8,364 nt of DNA from NCBI GenBank assembly GCA_025869455.1, contig JAOZVT010000636.1, positions 1 through 8,364 of the forward strand. The letters run 5' to 3'. This document shows positions 1 to 5,902 of this stretch, in pieces. Each line of letters starts with the position of its first letter. Position 1 is the stretch's first letter. This DNA is from Prosthecobacter sp. (GTDB lineage: Bacteria > Verrucomicrobiota > Verrucomicrobiia > Verrucomicrobiales > Verrucomicrobiaceae). The notes beneath the pieces were generated by a model. The model was not told the DNA's origin and made no database searches. It was given only the letters and a program-made list of their open reading frames with translations. A program made the translations under genes and the position numbers.

Positions 1-924
1 AAGAGAATATGAAATCAGCCCCGTCGCTACCAAAGGCTTCCATGTCATCAGCCTCCACGTTTGTGGCTGAGTCGTCTCCCCCGCCCTGAGCGTGTGTGCC
101 CAGATGAGCCCCGCCGCCCCCAGACAAGGCAGTAAGGCCGCTAGCCCCGGAAACGGCGTATCACTTTCATACGCCAAAGCGGCGATCAAAATCATGATCA
201 AGGAGGCTGCTCCCACCATCTCACGCTGGCGTTTATTCTTCAGTCGCCAACTAATTGGCAGACCTGCCAAAACGCTACCAACCAGGAGTTCCCAGGCACG
301 TGTGGGCAACCAGTAAAACGCCGCATTGGCATCCAGCTTCACACCGATCACACTGGCAACAAAGCTGAACAGCAAAAGCCAGCTCAAGCCCTTGACCAAA
401 ACAGGCTGGATAGGACGATTCAGCCCACGTTTTTTTAGCCAGCGATGCGCCAAGATCAGCACCACAGGCAACAAGACGTAAAACTGCTCCTCCACCGCCA
501 AAGACCAGAGATGCAGCAGCGGCTTTTCGTCCGAAGCGGCGGCAAAATACCCCGAGTCCTGCCAAAAATAGAGGTTCGCGCAGAGTAGAGCCTGGGCGAT
601 GGCGGACTCTCCCAGGGAAATGAACGCGTCCGGAAACAAAAGGACATAACCCACAGCCAAAGTCACCAGCAGCATCACGCCCAATGCCGGAGCGATCCTG
701 CGCAGACGTCTTTCCCAAAACCCCGCCAGATCAATTCCTCCACGGTCTAATTCCTTGAAAAGCAGACCTGTGATCAGATAACCCGAAATCACAAAAAACA
801 AATCCACGCCCACGTAGCCACCTTTAAAACCCAGCCCCGCGTGGAACAGTACCACCATCAACACCGCAAGACCGCGCAACCCATCAATGTCTGGGCGGTA
901 AGAGGAAGGCGAAGGTTGGCTCAT
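1..924 (-). CDS. Membrane acyltransferase, acyltransferase_3 / OafA-YrhL family (C-terminus cut by window edge)
   Basis: An integral inner-membrane enzyme that would transfer an acyl group, typically acetyl, to a surface polysaccharide, LPS O-antigen or peptidoglycan sugar. The frame is open for 308 codons from the ATG at 924 to the left edge, so the C-terminus is missing. Family hallmarks are visible: YRPDIDGLRG at residues 9-18, FHAG with the conserved His at 28, GYVGVDLFFVISGYLI at 36-51, ERRLRRIAPAL at 71-81, LHLWSLAVEEQFY at 137-149, and FYWLPTRAWELLVG at 203-216. Hydrophobic segments lie near 16-30, 35-54, 80-97, 147-160, 180-195, 237-252 and 258-277. The start is fixed by the RPDIDGLRG block eight residues in. 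The SYSL at the visible end matches the point where OafA-like members continue with YLWHWP and often a C-terminal SGNH domain, which cannot be seen here. The gene is divergent from dprA. The acceptor is unknown. Confidence 0.95.
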   Translation of the reverse strand, partial: MSQPSPSSYRPDIDGLRGLAVLMVVLFHAGLGFKGGYVGVDLFFVISGYLITGLLFKELDRGGIDLAGFWERRLRRIAPALGVMLLVTLAVGYVLLFPDAFISLGESAIAQALLCANLYFWQDSGYFAAASDEKPLLHLWSLAVEEQFYVLLPVVLILAHRWLKKRGLNRPIQPVLVKGLSWLLLFSFVASVIGVKLDANAAFYWLPTRAWELLVGSVLAGLPISWRLKNKRQREMVGAASLIMILIAALAYESDTPFPGLAALLPCLGAAGLIWAHTLRAGETTQPQTWRLMTWKPLVATGLISYSL

Positions 925-930
925 GAAAGT

Positions 931-959
931 AAAAAAGCCTGTGGAAACACCCCACAGGC
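931..959 (-). terminator. Terminator-shaped hairpin with T6 tract in the acyltransferase leader
   Basis: Read on the minus strand, GCCTGTGG (959-952) pairs perfectly with CCACAGGC (944-937) around a 7-base loop and is followed directly by six T (936-931). That is the shape of an intrinsic terminator. The acyltransferase ATG begins only 12 bases beyond the stem. The neighbouring upstream gene, dprA, reads the other way, so there is no upstream minus-strand gene for it to terminate. It may be an attenuator, may stop antisense transcripts, or may be a 5' UTR structure that affects translation. Confidence 0.6.
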
Positions 960-1013
960 ATAGCGGTCCACCCATCGCCAAACATCCCGCCCCCGTCAAA
1001 GTGAAGCTGCCGC

Positions 1014-1041
1014 TTGTCCTACAGATTCATTTTTATACATT
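1014..1041. promoter_or_regulatory. AT-rich candidate promoter core between the divergent acyltransferase and dprA genes
   Basis: The only AT-rich stretch of this GC-rich divergent region is at 1022-1041. On the minus strand it contains TATAAA (1037-1032), a plausible -10, but with no recognisable -35 at the usual distance. On the plus strand TTGTCC (1014-1019) and TACATT (1036-1041) are 16 bases apart and each match 4 of 6 consensus positions. The location suits either gene. The matches are weak and could be chance. Confidence 0.25.
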
Positions 1042-1068
1042 CCCGTGGATGCTGACTTGAGTCTGTTG

Positions 1069-1094
1069 TCATTTGAGCAAACATGTTCAAATGA
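1069..1094 (+). repeat. Perfect 8-base inverted repeat across the dprA start
   Basis: TCATTTGA (1069-1076) and TCAAATGA (1087-1094) are exact inverted copies separated by 10 bases. The second arm contains the likely dprA ATG (1091-1093) and the first contains the alternative TTG start (1073-1075). As DNA it could be an operator for a dimeric regulator; as RNA it would form a modest AT-rich stem that hides the start codon. Confidence 0.6.
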
Positions 1095-2191
1095 CCCGTA
1101 CAGAAGCCTACCTAGCCCTAAACCTGATCCCACAAATCGGACCAGTACGCATACGGCGGTTGCTTCAGGCCTTCGGCTCACCCGAGGCCGTCCTCGCGGC
1201 CAAGGCATCCGAGATCGAGCAGATCGAAAGTTTTGGCAAAGTGCAGTCCGAAGCCATCGTAGCCTGGGACAGCCAGGGAAAGCTGGAGCAAGAGCTGCGC
1301 AAGATTCAGGAAAGAGGGCTGACGCTGCTCACCCAGGAAGATGAACTCTACCCGCCCCTTTTAAAGCATATCCATGATGCGCCCATCCTCCTCTATGTCT
1401 GGGGCGAACTGAAAAAACGCGATCACCAAGCCATCGGCGTGGTTGGTAGCCGACATGCGACCATCTATGGCATGAATGCGGCCAAGAAGCTCAGCTTTCA
1501 GATTGCCTACGCTGGTTACACCGTGATCAGTGGTCTAGCGCGTGGCATTGACACCGCCGCCCATGAGGCCGCCCTAGCCGCCAAAGGACGCACCATTGCC
1601 GTGATCGGTTCCGGCATTGGCAAACTCTACCCGCCAGAGAACCAAGCTCTCGCTGAACGCATTGCCCAAAATGGCGCCGTGATCAGTGAATACCCGGTGG
1701 ACCGAATGGCAGACAAGCAGACCTTTCCTTATCGTAACCGCGTGGTAGCAGGCTGGGGCAGCGGACTGCTGGTGGTAGAGGCTCCCGTGCGCAGTGGATC
1801 TCTGATCACCGCTCAACAGGCCACCGAACAAGGTCGCACCGTCTATGCCGTACCCGGACCGATTGATCGCCCCACCTCCGTAGGCTGCAACCGCCTCATT
1901 CAGCAAGGCGCTAAATTGGTGATCGATGGTGACGACCTTTTGGATGATCTGACCATGCTTTTCCCCACCGCCCCGGTGGCCCCTAAGGTAGAAGCTCCAC
2001 CTCCCGTGGTGAATCTAAGCCTGGATGAAGAAATTCTCTTCAAGGCCATGAGCACCGAAGAACTCCACATCGATGAACTGACCAGCCGTTCAGGCTTGGC
2101 CCCAGGCACGGTGAACGTAAACCTCATGCGCCTAGAAATGAAGCGTCTTGTGCGTGCCCTGCCCGGCAGACGTTACATTCGGGTAGGTTGA
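1091..2191 (+). CDS. dprA: DNA processing protein DprA (natural transformation, RecA loading)
   Basis: A cytoplasmic protein that binds incoming single-stranded DNA during transformation, protects it and loads RecA. With the ATG at 1091 it has 366 residues. An N-terminal helix-hairpin-helix-like region (about 1-60, including LIPQIGPVRIRRLL) is followed by the Rossmann-fold core with all expected blocks: GSR at 119-121, SGLARGID at 147-154, GSGIGKLYPPEN at 173-184, SEYP at 199-202, FPYRNRVVAG at 212-221, SGSLITA at 235-241 and AVPG at about 253-256. A C-terminal winged-helix domain (about 309-366) completes the long form of the family. An in-frame TTG at 1073 would add six residues; the ATG is preferred because MTRTEAYLALNLIPQIG is a normal family start. 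No Shine-Dalgarno sequence precedes either start. In many bacteria topA follows dprA, but here a glycosyltransferase does. Competence genes are not visible nearby. Confidence 0.97.
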   Translation: MTRTEAYLALNLIPQIGPVRIRRLLQAFGSPEAVLAAKASEIEQIESFGKVQSEAIVAWDSQGKLEQELRKIQERGLTLLTQEDELYPPLLKHIHDAPILLYVWGELKKRDHQAIGVVGSRHATIYGMNAAKKLSFQIAYAGYTVISGLARGIDTAAHEAALAAKGRTIAVIGSGIGKLYPPENQALAERIAQNGAVISEYPVDRMADKQTFPYRNRVVAGWGSGLLVVEAPVRSGSLITAQQATEQGRTVYAVPGPIDRPTSVGCNRLIQQGAKLVIDGDDLLDDLTMLFPTAPVAPKVEAPPPVVNLSLDEEILFKAMSTEELHIDELTSRSGLAPGTVNVNLMRLEMKRLVRALPGRRYIRVG

Positions 2192-2270
2192 TTCCATCTC
2201 GTTGATTCCTAGCTGCTTGCCCATGCGTATCTATTGCATTAAGCATCGCGCCCCCCGTTTCTGAATTTCT

Positions 2271-3560
2271 ATGCGCATCCTCCATCTCACCCCCGGCACA
2301 GGCAACTTCCACTGCGGAAGCTGCCTGCGAGACAATGCGTTGATCAAGGCGCTTCGTTCCCGTGGTCACGATGCCATGATGGCTCCTCTTTACCTGCCGC
2401 TGGTGACAGACCGTGAAGTCGCCAGTCCTGAAATCGGCATCCTGGTGGGGGGACTCTCTCTCTACGTGCAGCAAAAGATGCCGTGGTTTCGCTTCATGCC
2501 GCGTTTTGTGCATCGTTGGCTAGATAAACCCAATCACCTGCGCTTTGCCGCCAAATTCATGGGCATGACCAGCGCCCGGGATTTAGGCGAAATGACCCTC
2601 GGGGCCTTGCAGGGGGAAGCGGGTCGCCAGTGGCCAGAATGGCAGGGTTTGATTGACTGGATTCGCAAAGAGGGAAAACCAGACATCATCTCTCTCTCCA
2701 ATAGCTTGCTCATCGGCCTCTGCCCCACCATTGAACGTGACTTAGGCATCCCCGTGGTGGTTTCTCTGCAAGGGGAAGATTCTTTCCTCGACACTCTGAT
2801 TGAACCCTACCGTGAACAATGCTGGGCGGCCATGCAGGCGAATGCACAGCATGTTTCACGCTTCGTCGCACCCAGCCAGTTTTACGCCCGACTCATGCAG
2901 GAAAAGCTGGCCGTGAGTGAGGACAAAATGTCCGTGGTCTTCAATGGACTGGATGCCAATTCCTTCGGGGTGGCCGAACCAGACCCAAACTGGCCCACCA
3001 TCGGTTACTTTGCCCGCATGATTCATGGTAAAGGACTCACCACACTGGTGGATGCCTACATTGAGCTTTCCAAGCGCGGGACTGTCCCCCGTGTGAAACT
3101 TAAAATCGGTGGCGCTAAGACTGCGTCCGATGAAAAATACGTCGAAGGACTCAAGAAGAAAATCCAGCAGGCTGGCCTAACACAACGTGTGGAATGGCAC
3201 CCCAATGTGAGCTTTGCAGATAAGCTCAAGTTCTTTCGCAACCTCACCGTCATGTCCGTCCCCGCTACTTATGGGGAGGCGTTTGGCTTTTACATCCTCG
3301 AGGCCATGGCCAGCGGCGTCCCCGTCGTTCAGCCAGATCACGGGGCCTTCCCAGAACTCATTGCCGCCTCTGGTGGTGGTGTCATCTGCCCACCAGATGA
3401 TGTGAAAGCTTTGGCCGATGCCCTGGAGACACTGTTGCAGGATGATCACCAACGCGAACAGATCACGAATCGTGGCTTGGCTGGCGTTCGCAACGAATTC
3501 AGCGCAGCGCGCATGGCAGAACGCTTCGACGCGGTGCTAACCAGCGTGAAGGAAGCGTAG
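2271..3560 (+). CDS. Glycosyltransferase family 4 (GT-B fold, retaining), CGSCLRDN type
   Basis: A predicted nucleotide-sugar-dependent retaining glycosyltransferase of 429 residues, cytoplasmic or peripherally membrane-bound, probably acting on envelope polysaccharide, glycolipid or a small-molecule glycoside. The C-terminal GT1-type domain is clear: YFARMIHGKGL (246-256), with R249 and K254 in the usual donor-phosphate positions, GGAKTASDEKYVEGL (280-294), and the EX7E motif from E336 to E344 (EAFGFYILE), followed by ASGVPVV and GGGVICPPDD. The N-terminal domain starts MRILHLTPGTGNFHCGSCLRDN; a CGSC pair (C15, C18) replaces the usual GG(I/V) loop. I recognise this as a subfamily frequent in Planctomycetota and Verrucomicrobiota, with no function known to me. 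No signal peptide or membrane segment is visible. It lies 79 bases after dprA and 58 before nfeD on the same strand, with no terminator between. No Shine-Dalgarno sequence precedes the ATG. Confidence 0.9.
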   Translation: MRILHLTPGTGNFHCGSCLRDNALIKALRSRGHDAMMAPLYLPLVTDREVASPEIGILVGGLSLYVQQKMPWFRFMPRFVHRWLDKPNHLRFAAKFMGMTSARDLGEMTLGALQGEAGRQWPEWQGLIDWIRKEGKPDIISLSNSLLIGLCPTIERDLGIPVVVSLQGEDSFLDTLIEPYREQCWAAMQANAQHVSRFVAPSQFYARLMQEKLAVSEDKMSVVFNGLDANSFGVAEPDPNWPTIGYFARMIHGKGLTTLVDAYIELSKRGTVPRVKLKIGGAKTASDEKYVEGLKKKIQQAGLTQRVEWHPNVSFADKLKFFRNLTVMSVPATYGEAFGFYILEAMASGVPVVQPDHGAFPELIAASGGGVICPPDDVKALADALETLLQDDHQREQITNRGLAGVRNEFSAARMAERFDAVLTSVKEA

Positions 3561-3603
3561 GCACCTCGGTTGCCCTCAAATTTCCAAACTTGAATCGCGT
3601 TCG

Positions 3604-3623
3604 TGCATTGCCACCCCAATGCA
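3604..3623 (+). repeat. Short hairpin over the upstream nfeD start codon
   Basis: TGCATTG (3604-3610) and CAATGCA (3617-3623) form a perfect 7-base-pair stem with a 6-base loop. The ATG at 3619-3621 sits inside the 3' arm, so in mRNA this start would be paired. The second in-frame ATG at 3643 lies outside it. There is no T tract, so it is not a terminator for the glycosyltransferase. Confidence 0.45.
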
Positions 3624-5085
3624 TCTCACCTATGCTCAAGGTATGAAGTCTGCCCTGCTCATGCCTTTATTGGTCTGCCTGACCACATTGACCAGCCTTT
3701 TCACAGGGCAGGCCCTAGCCGAATCTGAAAGTTACAAGGGAAAAGTCGTGGTGATCCCCGTCGGGAAAGATGACCTCATCGCCAGAGCCCGTTTTGAATT
3801 CATGTCCCGCACGCTGGAGCGCTGCACCAATGAGGGCGCTGAAGCCGTCATCTTTGATCTCGATACTCCCGGTGGTCTGCTTTGGGATACCGTGGACCTC
3901 ATGATGAATGACCTGCAAAAGCTGAAACCACGCAGCTATGCCTTTGTCAACAAACGTGCCCTCTCTGCGGGCGCTATGATCGCGGTAGCTACTGATGGCA
4001 TCTACATGGCCCCCACCAGCACCGCAGGCGCAGCCACACCGATCTATGGAGGCGTAGAAGAAATGGGCGAAGCTGAGCGTGCCAAAATGAACTCTGCCAC
4101 CATGGGCATGGCACGCGCCGTGGCCAAACGCAAAGGCCATGACCCACGAGTGATCGAAGCCATGATCGACATGAGCCGTGAACTCAAAGTCGGTGACGAA
4201 ATGCTGGACACCAAAGATACCATCCTCACTCTGGATGCCGAGCAGGCCATCTTAAAACTGGACGGTAAACCACTCTTCGCAAAGGGCATTGTGGAAACAC
4301 TAGAGGACATCAAAAAAGCCGAAGGACTAAAGGGCGCACTCGTCACCGCTGAACCCACCGGCTTCGAGATCATTGCCATTTGGGTAACCAAGTATGCCGC
4401 CCTCCTTATCCTCATCGGGGTAGCAGGAATGTATTTAGAAATGCAGGCTCCAGGCTTTGGCATACCAGGCTTTGTATCCATTGCTGCCTTCAGTTTATTT
4501 TTCTTCGGTCACTACGTCGCAGGCAGTCTGGTAGGACAGGAAACAGTCGCAGTCGCAGCTCTCTTTGTCATTGGAGTCGCCCTGCTATTGGTTGAATTAG
4601 CCCTCTTTCCAGGGCTACTGGTGCCGGGCATCCTGGGCTTCATCCTCGTGATGGTGGCTCTGGTTTACACCATGTCTGGCTGGGAAGTGCCTGTGCCTCC
4701 TACCATCCCTGGAACGGGCGACCCAGCCCCTGCTGGCTTTGATTTGAACGTGTATGCCCTTGGCCTGCGCAACTTCGCCATCGGCATCCTGGGGGCCGCA
4801 GCTCTGATCGTGGCTGTGTTTCGTTTCTTACCACAAACGGGGCCATTTCAGAAACTGGTGCTCACCTCCACGATTGACGGCGGAGACGCCATCAAGTCAG
4901 ACGCCCCTCCTGTGGAGATTGGTGATACAGGCCTAGCTTGCAGTGCGCTCCGCCCCTACGGCACGGTCCAGTTTGGAGAAAGACGGATCGAGGCGATGGT
5001 TGAAGATGGATACCTGCAACACGGCACAACTGTGCGTGTAAGAGATATCCAAGGTTCAAAGATCATCGTGGAAGCGATGGCCTGA
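3619..5085 (+). CDS. nfeD: Long-form NfeD: ClpP-class membrane serine protease with NfeD C-terminal domain
   Basis: A membrane-bound protease of the type of archaeal PH1510, thought to act on membrane proteins together with SPFH/stomatin partners. From the ATG at 3619 it has 488 residues; an in-frame ATG at 3643 gives MKSALLMPLLVCLT, a more typical signal-peptide start. The signal peptide would be cut after QALA (about residue 34). The ClpP-like domain spans about 40-240, with DTPGG at 82-86, the nucleophile Ser116 in ALSAGAM, and Lys156 (ERAKMN), 40 residues on, as the likely general base of a Ser-Lys dyad. Hydrophobic segments follow near 250-274, 282-302, 308-330, 331-351 and 384-402. The soluble NfeD OB-fold is at about 433-488 (GDTGLACSALRPYGTV to SKIIVEAMA). 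No SPFH/stomatin gene is visible beside it. Its stop TGA touches the stop of the convergent SGNH hydrolase. Confidence 0.93.
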   Translation: MHLTYAQGMKSALLMPLLVCLTTLTSLFTGQALAESESYKGKVVVIPVGKDDLIARARFEFMSRTLERCTNEGAEAVIFDLDTPGGLLWDTVDLMMNDLQKLKPRSYAFVNKRALSAGAMIAVATDGIYMAPTSTAGAATPIYGGVEEMGEAERAKMNSATMGMARAVAKRKGHDPRVIEAMIDMSRELKVGDEMLDTKDTILTLDAEQAILKLDGKPLFAKGIVETLEDIKKAEGLKGALVTAEPTGFEIIAIWVTKYAALLILIGVAGMYLEMQAPGFGIPGFVSIAAFSLFFFGHYVAGSLVGQETVAVAALFVIGVALLLVELALFPGLLVPGILGFILVMVALVYTMSGWEVPVPPTIPGTGDPAPAGFDLNVYALGLRNFAIGILGAAALIVAVFRFLPQTGPFQKLVLTSTIDGGDAIKSDAPPVEIGDTGLACSALRPYGTVQFGERRIEAMVEDGYLQHGTTVRVRDIQGSKIIVEAMA

Positions 5086-5088
5086 TCA
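5083..5088. other. TGATCA palindrome forming the stop codons of two convergent genes
   Basis: Positions 5083-5085 read TGA on the plus strand and end nfeD. Positions 5086-5088 read TGA on the minus strand and end the SGNH hydrolase. The two coding regions therefore meet with no base between them, and any terminator must lie inside the opposing gene. Confidence 0.95.
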
Positions 5089-5772
5089 CTTGCCCAAAGC
5101 GGTGCGGATTTCCTGAGCCACTTTTTCGGCCAGATAATCATAGCCGCTATCCAGATAGTGCACGTCCTGCGGTTTCTGCATCTCTGCTAACTTGGGCGTG
5201 ATCCAGGCATTGAGATCATTGACGGTCACGCCCATATCCTTCATCACTTTCAGAGCGATGGCATTGTAATCCGCCACCTGACCAAACTCACGCGGTGGGA
5301 TGAGCGGACCTTTAGGGATAGGCGTCGTCGTCGCAAAGATGAGCTTGGCTCCCGTCTTTTGCATACGCGCCACCAGACTGCGCAGATTGGCCTCATAATC
5401 AGCCGCTTCAACCTGACGTTTGCCATCAGGCATGAATTTCAAATCATGGATACCCCAGTTAAAATGGATCACATCCCAGTGACCATCGCCTAACCATTTA
5501 TCCATATTGGCGACACCATTCTTCGTAGGACCGCCATTCTGGGGAATGCGGTGCACATTGGCTACTCCCTCCAGCAGTTTGCGCGTAGGCAGGGTATAAC
5601 CCATGGAAATGGAATCTCCAATAAGTAGCACACGCGGCAGCCCCTCCACATCCTTCACAGGAACCACGGAAGGATGCGGCTGTGATTTCTTGGCCGTTGG
5701 CTTGGTCTCCTGAGCCGAGATTGGCAGGAGCAAGGAAAGCGAAAAGAAGGTCAGAAGAAGGCGACGTTTCAT
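5086..5772 (-). CDS. Exported SGNH/GDSL-type hydrolase (putative carbohydrate esterase or lipase-like)
   Basis: A predicted secreted or periplasmic esterase of 228 residues. The N-terminus MKRRLLLTFFSLSLLLPISA is a signal peptide, probably cut before QE at 21-22, followed by a Lys/Pro/Ser-rich linker. Block I is LLIGDSIS with nucleophile Ser54. The block II glycine lies in the PQNGGPTKNG segment (78-87). Block III is FNWGIHDL (104-111), where the usual GxND reads GIHD. Block V is DVHYL, with Asp203 and His205 completing the triad. The size fits single-domain SGNH enzymes that deacetylate polysaccharides, but the substrate cannot be read from the sequence. It is divergent from the enolase-family gene and convergent with nfeD. 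No Shine-Dalgarno sequence precedes the ATG; the bases around it form a small TTCATGAA palindrome. Confidence 0.9.
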   Translation of the reverse strand: MKRRLLLTFFSLSLLLPISAQETKPTAKKSQPHPSVVPVKDVEGLPRVLLIGDSISMGYTLPTRKLLEGVANVHRIPQNGGPTKNGVANMDKWLGDGHWDVIHFNWGIHDLKFMPDGKRQVEAADYEANLRSLVARMQKTGAKLIFATTTPIPKGPLIPPREFGQVADYNAIALKVMKDMGVTVNDLNAWITPKLAEMQKPQDVHYLDSGYDYLAEKVAQEIRTALGK

Positions 5773-5836
5773 GAAGGTTCAGTGTGAGTGAGGCAAATGG
5801 CTAGAAACAAGAACAAAACGAACCGGGCAAATCTTG

Positions 5837-5842
5837 TGTCAA
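5837..5842 (-). promoter_or_regulatory. Consensus -35 hexamer upstream of the SGNH hydrolase
   Basis: On the minus strand TTGACA (5842-5837) matches the sigma-70 -35 consensus exactly and lies 64 bases before the hydrolase ATG. The best -10 is only TTTTGT (5818-5813) at 18-base spacing, 3 of 6 matches, so the call is weak. Confidence 0.2.
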
Positions 5843-5902
5843 TCTCACCGCCAAGACTGAAAACACATGCAACGTGCTCAAGCCTGCTTTCCTATTGCTC
5901 CC

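Noticed and set aside
92..316. A plus-strand 74-codon ORF near the left edge.
   Set aside because: It is antisense to the acyltransferase and has no supporting signal.
275..718. A 147-codon minus-strand ORF with a Cys-rich tail.
   Set aside because: It is a frame-shifted shadow of the acyltransferase, whose correct frame shows clear family motifs throughout.
884..985. A 33-residue minus-strand ORF overlapping the acyltransferase start in another frame.
   Set aside because: Its composition is unremarkable, it has no initiation signal, and it crosses the hairpin and start of a clear gene. Translational coupling cannot be supported.
996..1040. A 14-codon minus-strand mini-ORF (starting MYKNESV) in the acyltransferase leader, as a possible attenuator leader peptide.
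   Set aside because: It has no ribosome binding site, no run of a regulatory amino acid beyond three alanines, and ends 37 bases before the hairpin. It is too easily explained by chance.
1069..1094. Reading the dprA dyad as a LexA/SOS box.
   Set aside because: The half-sites run as TGAGCA-N4-TGTTCA, whereas the GAAC/GTTC-type boxes I know have a different orientation and spacing. No RecA or LexA context is in view.
3715..4140. A 141-codon minus-strand ORF rich in His, Gly and Ala.
   Set aside because: It lies wholly opposite the conserved protease domain of nfeD and has no recognisable motif.
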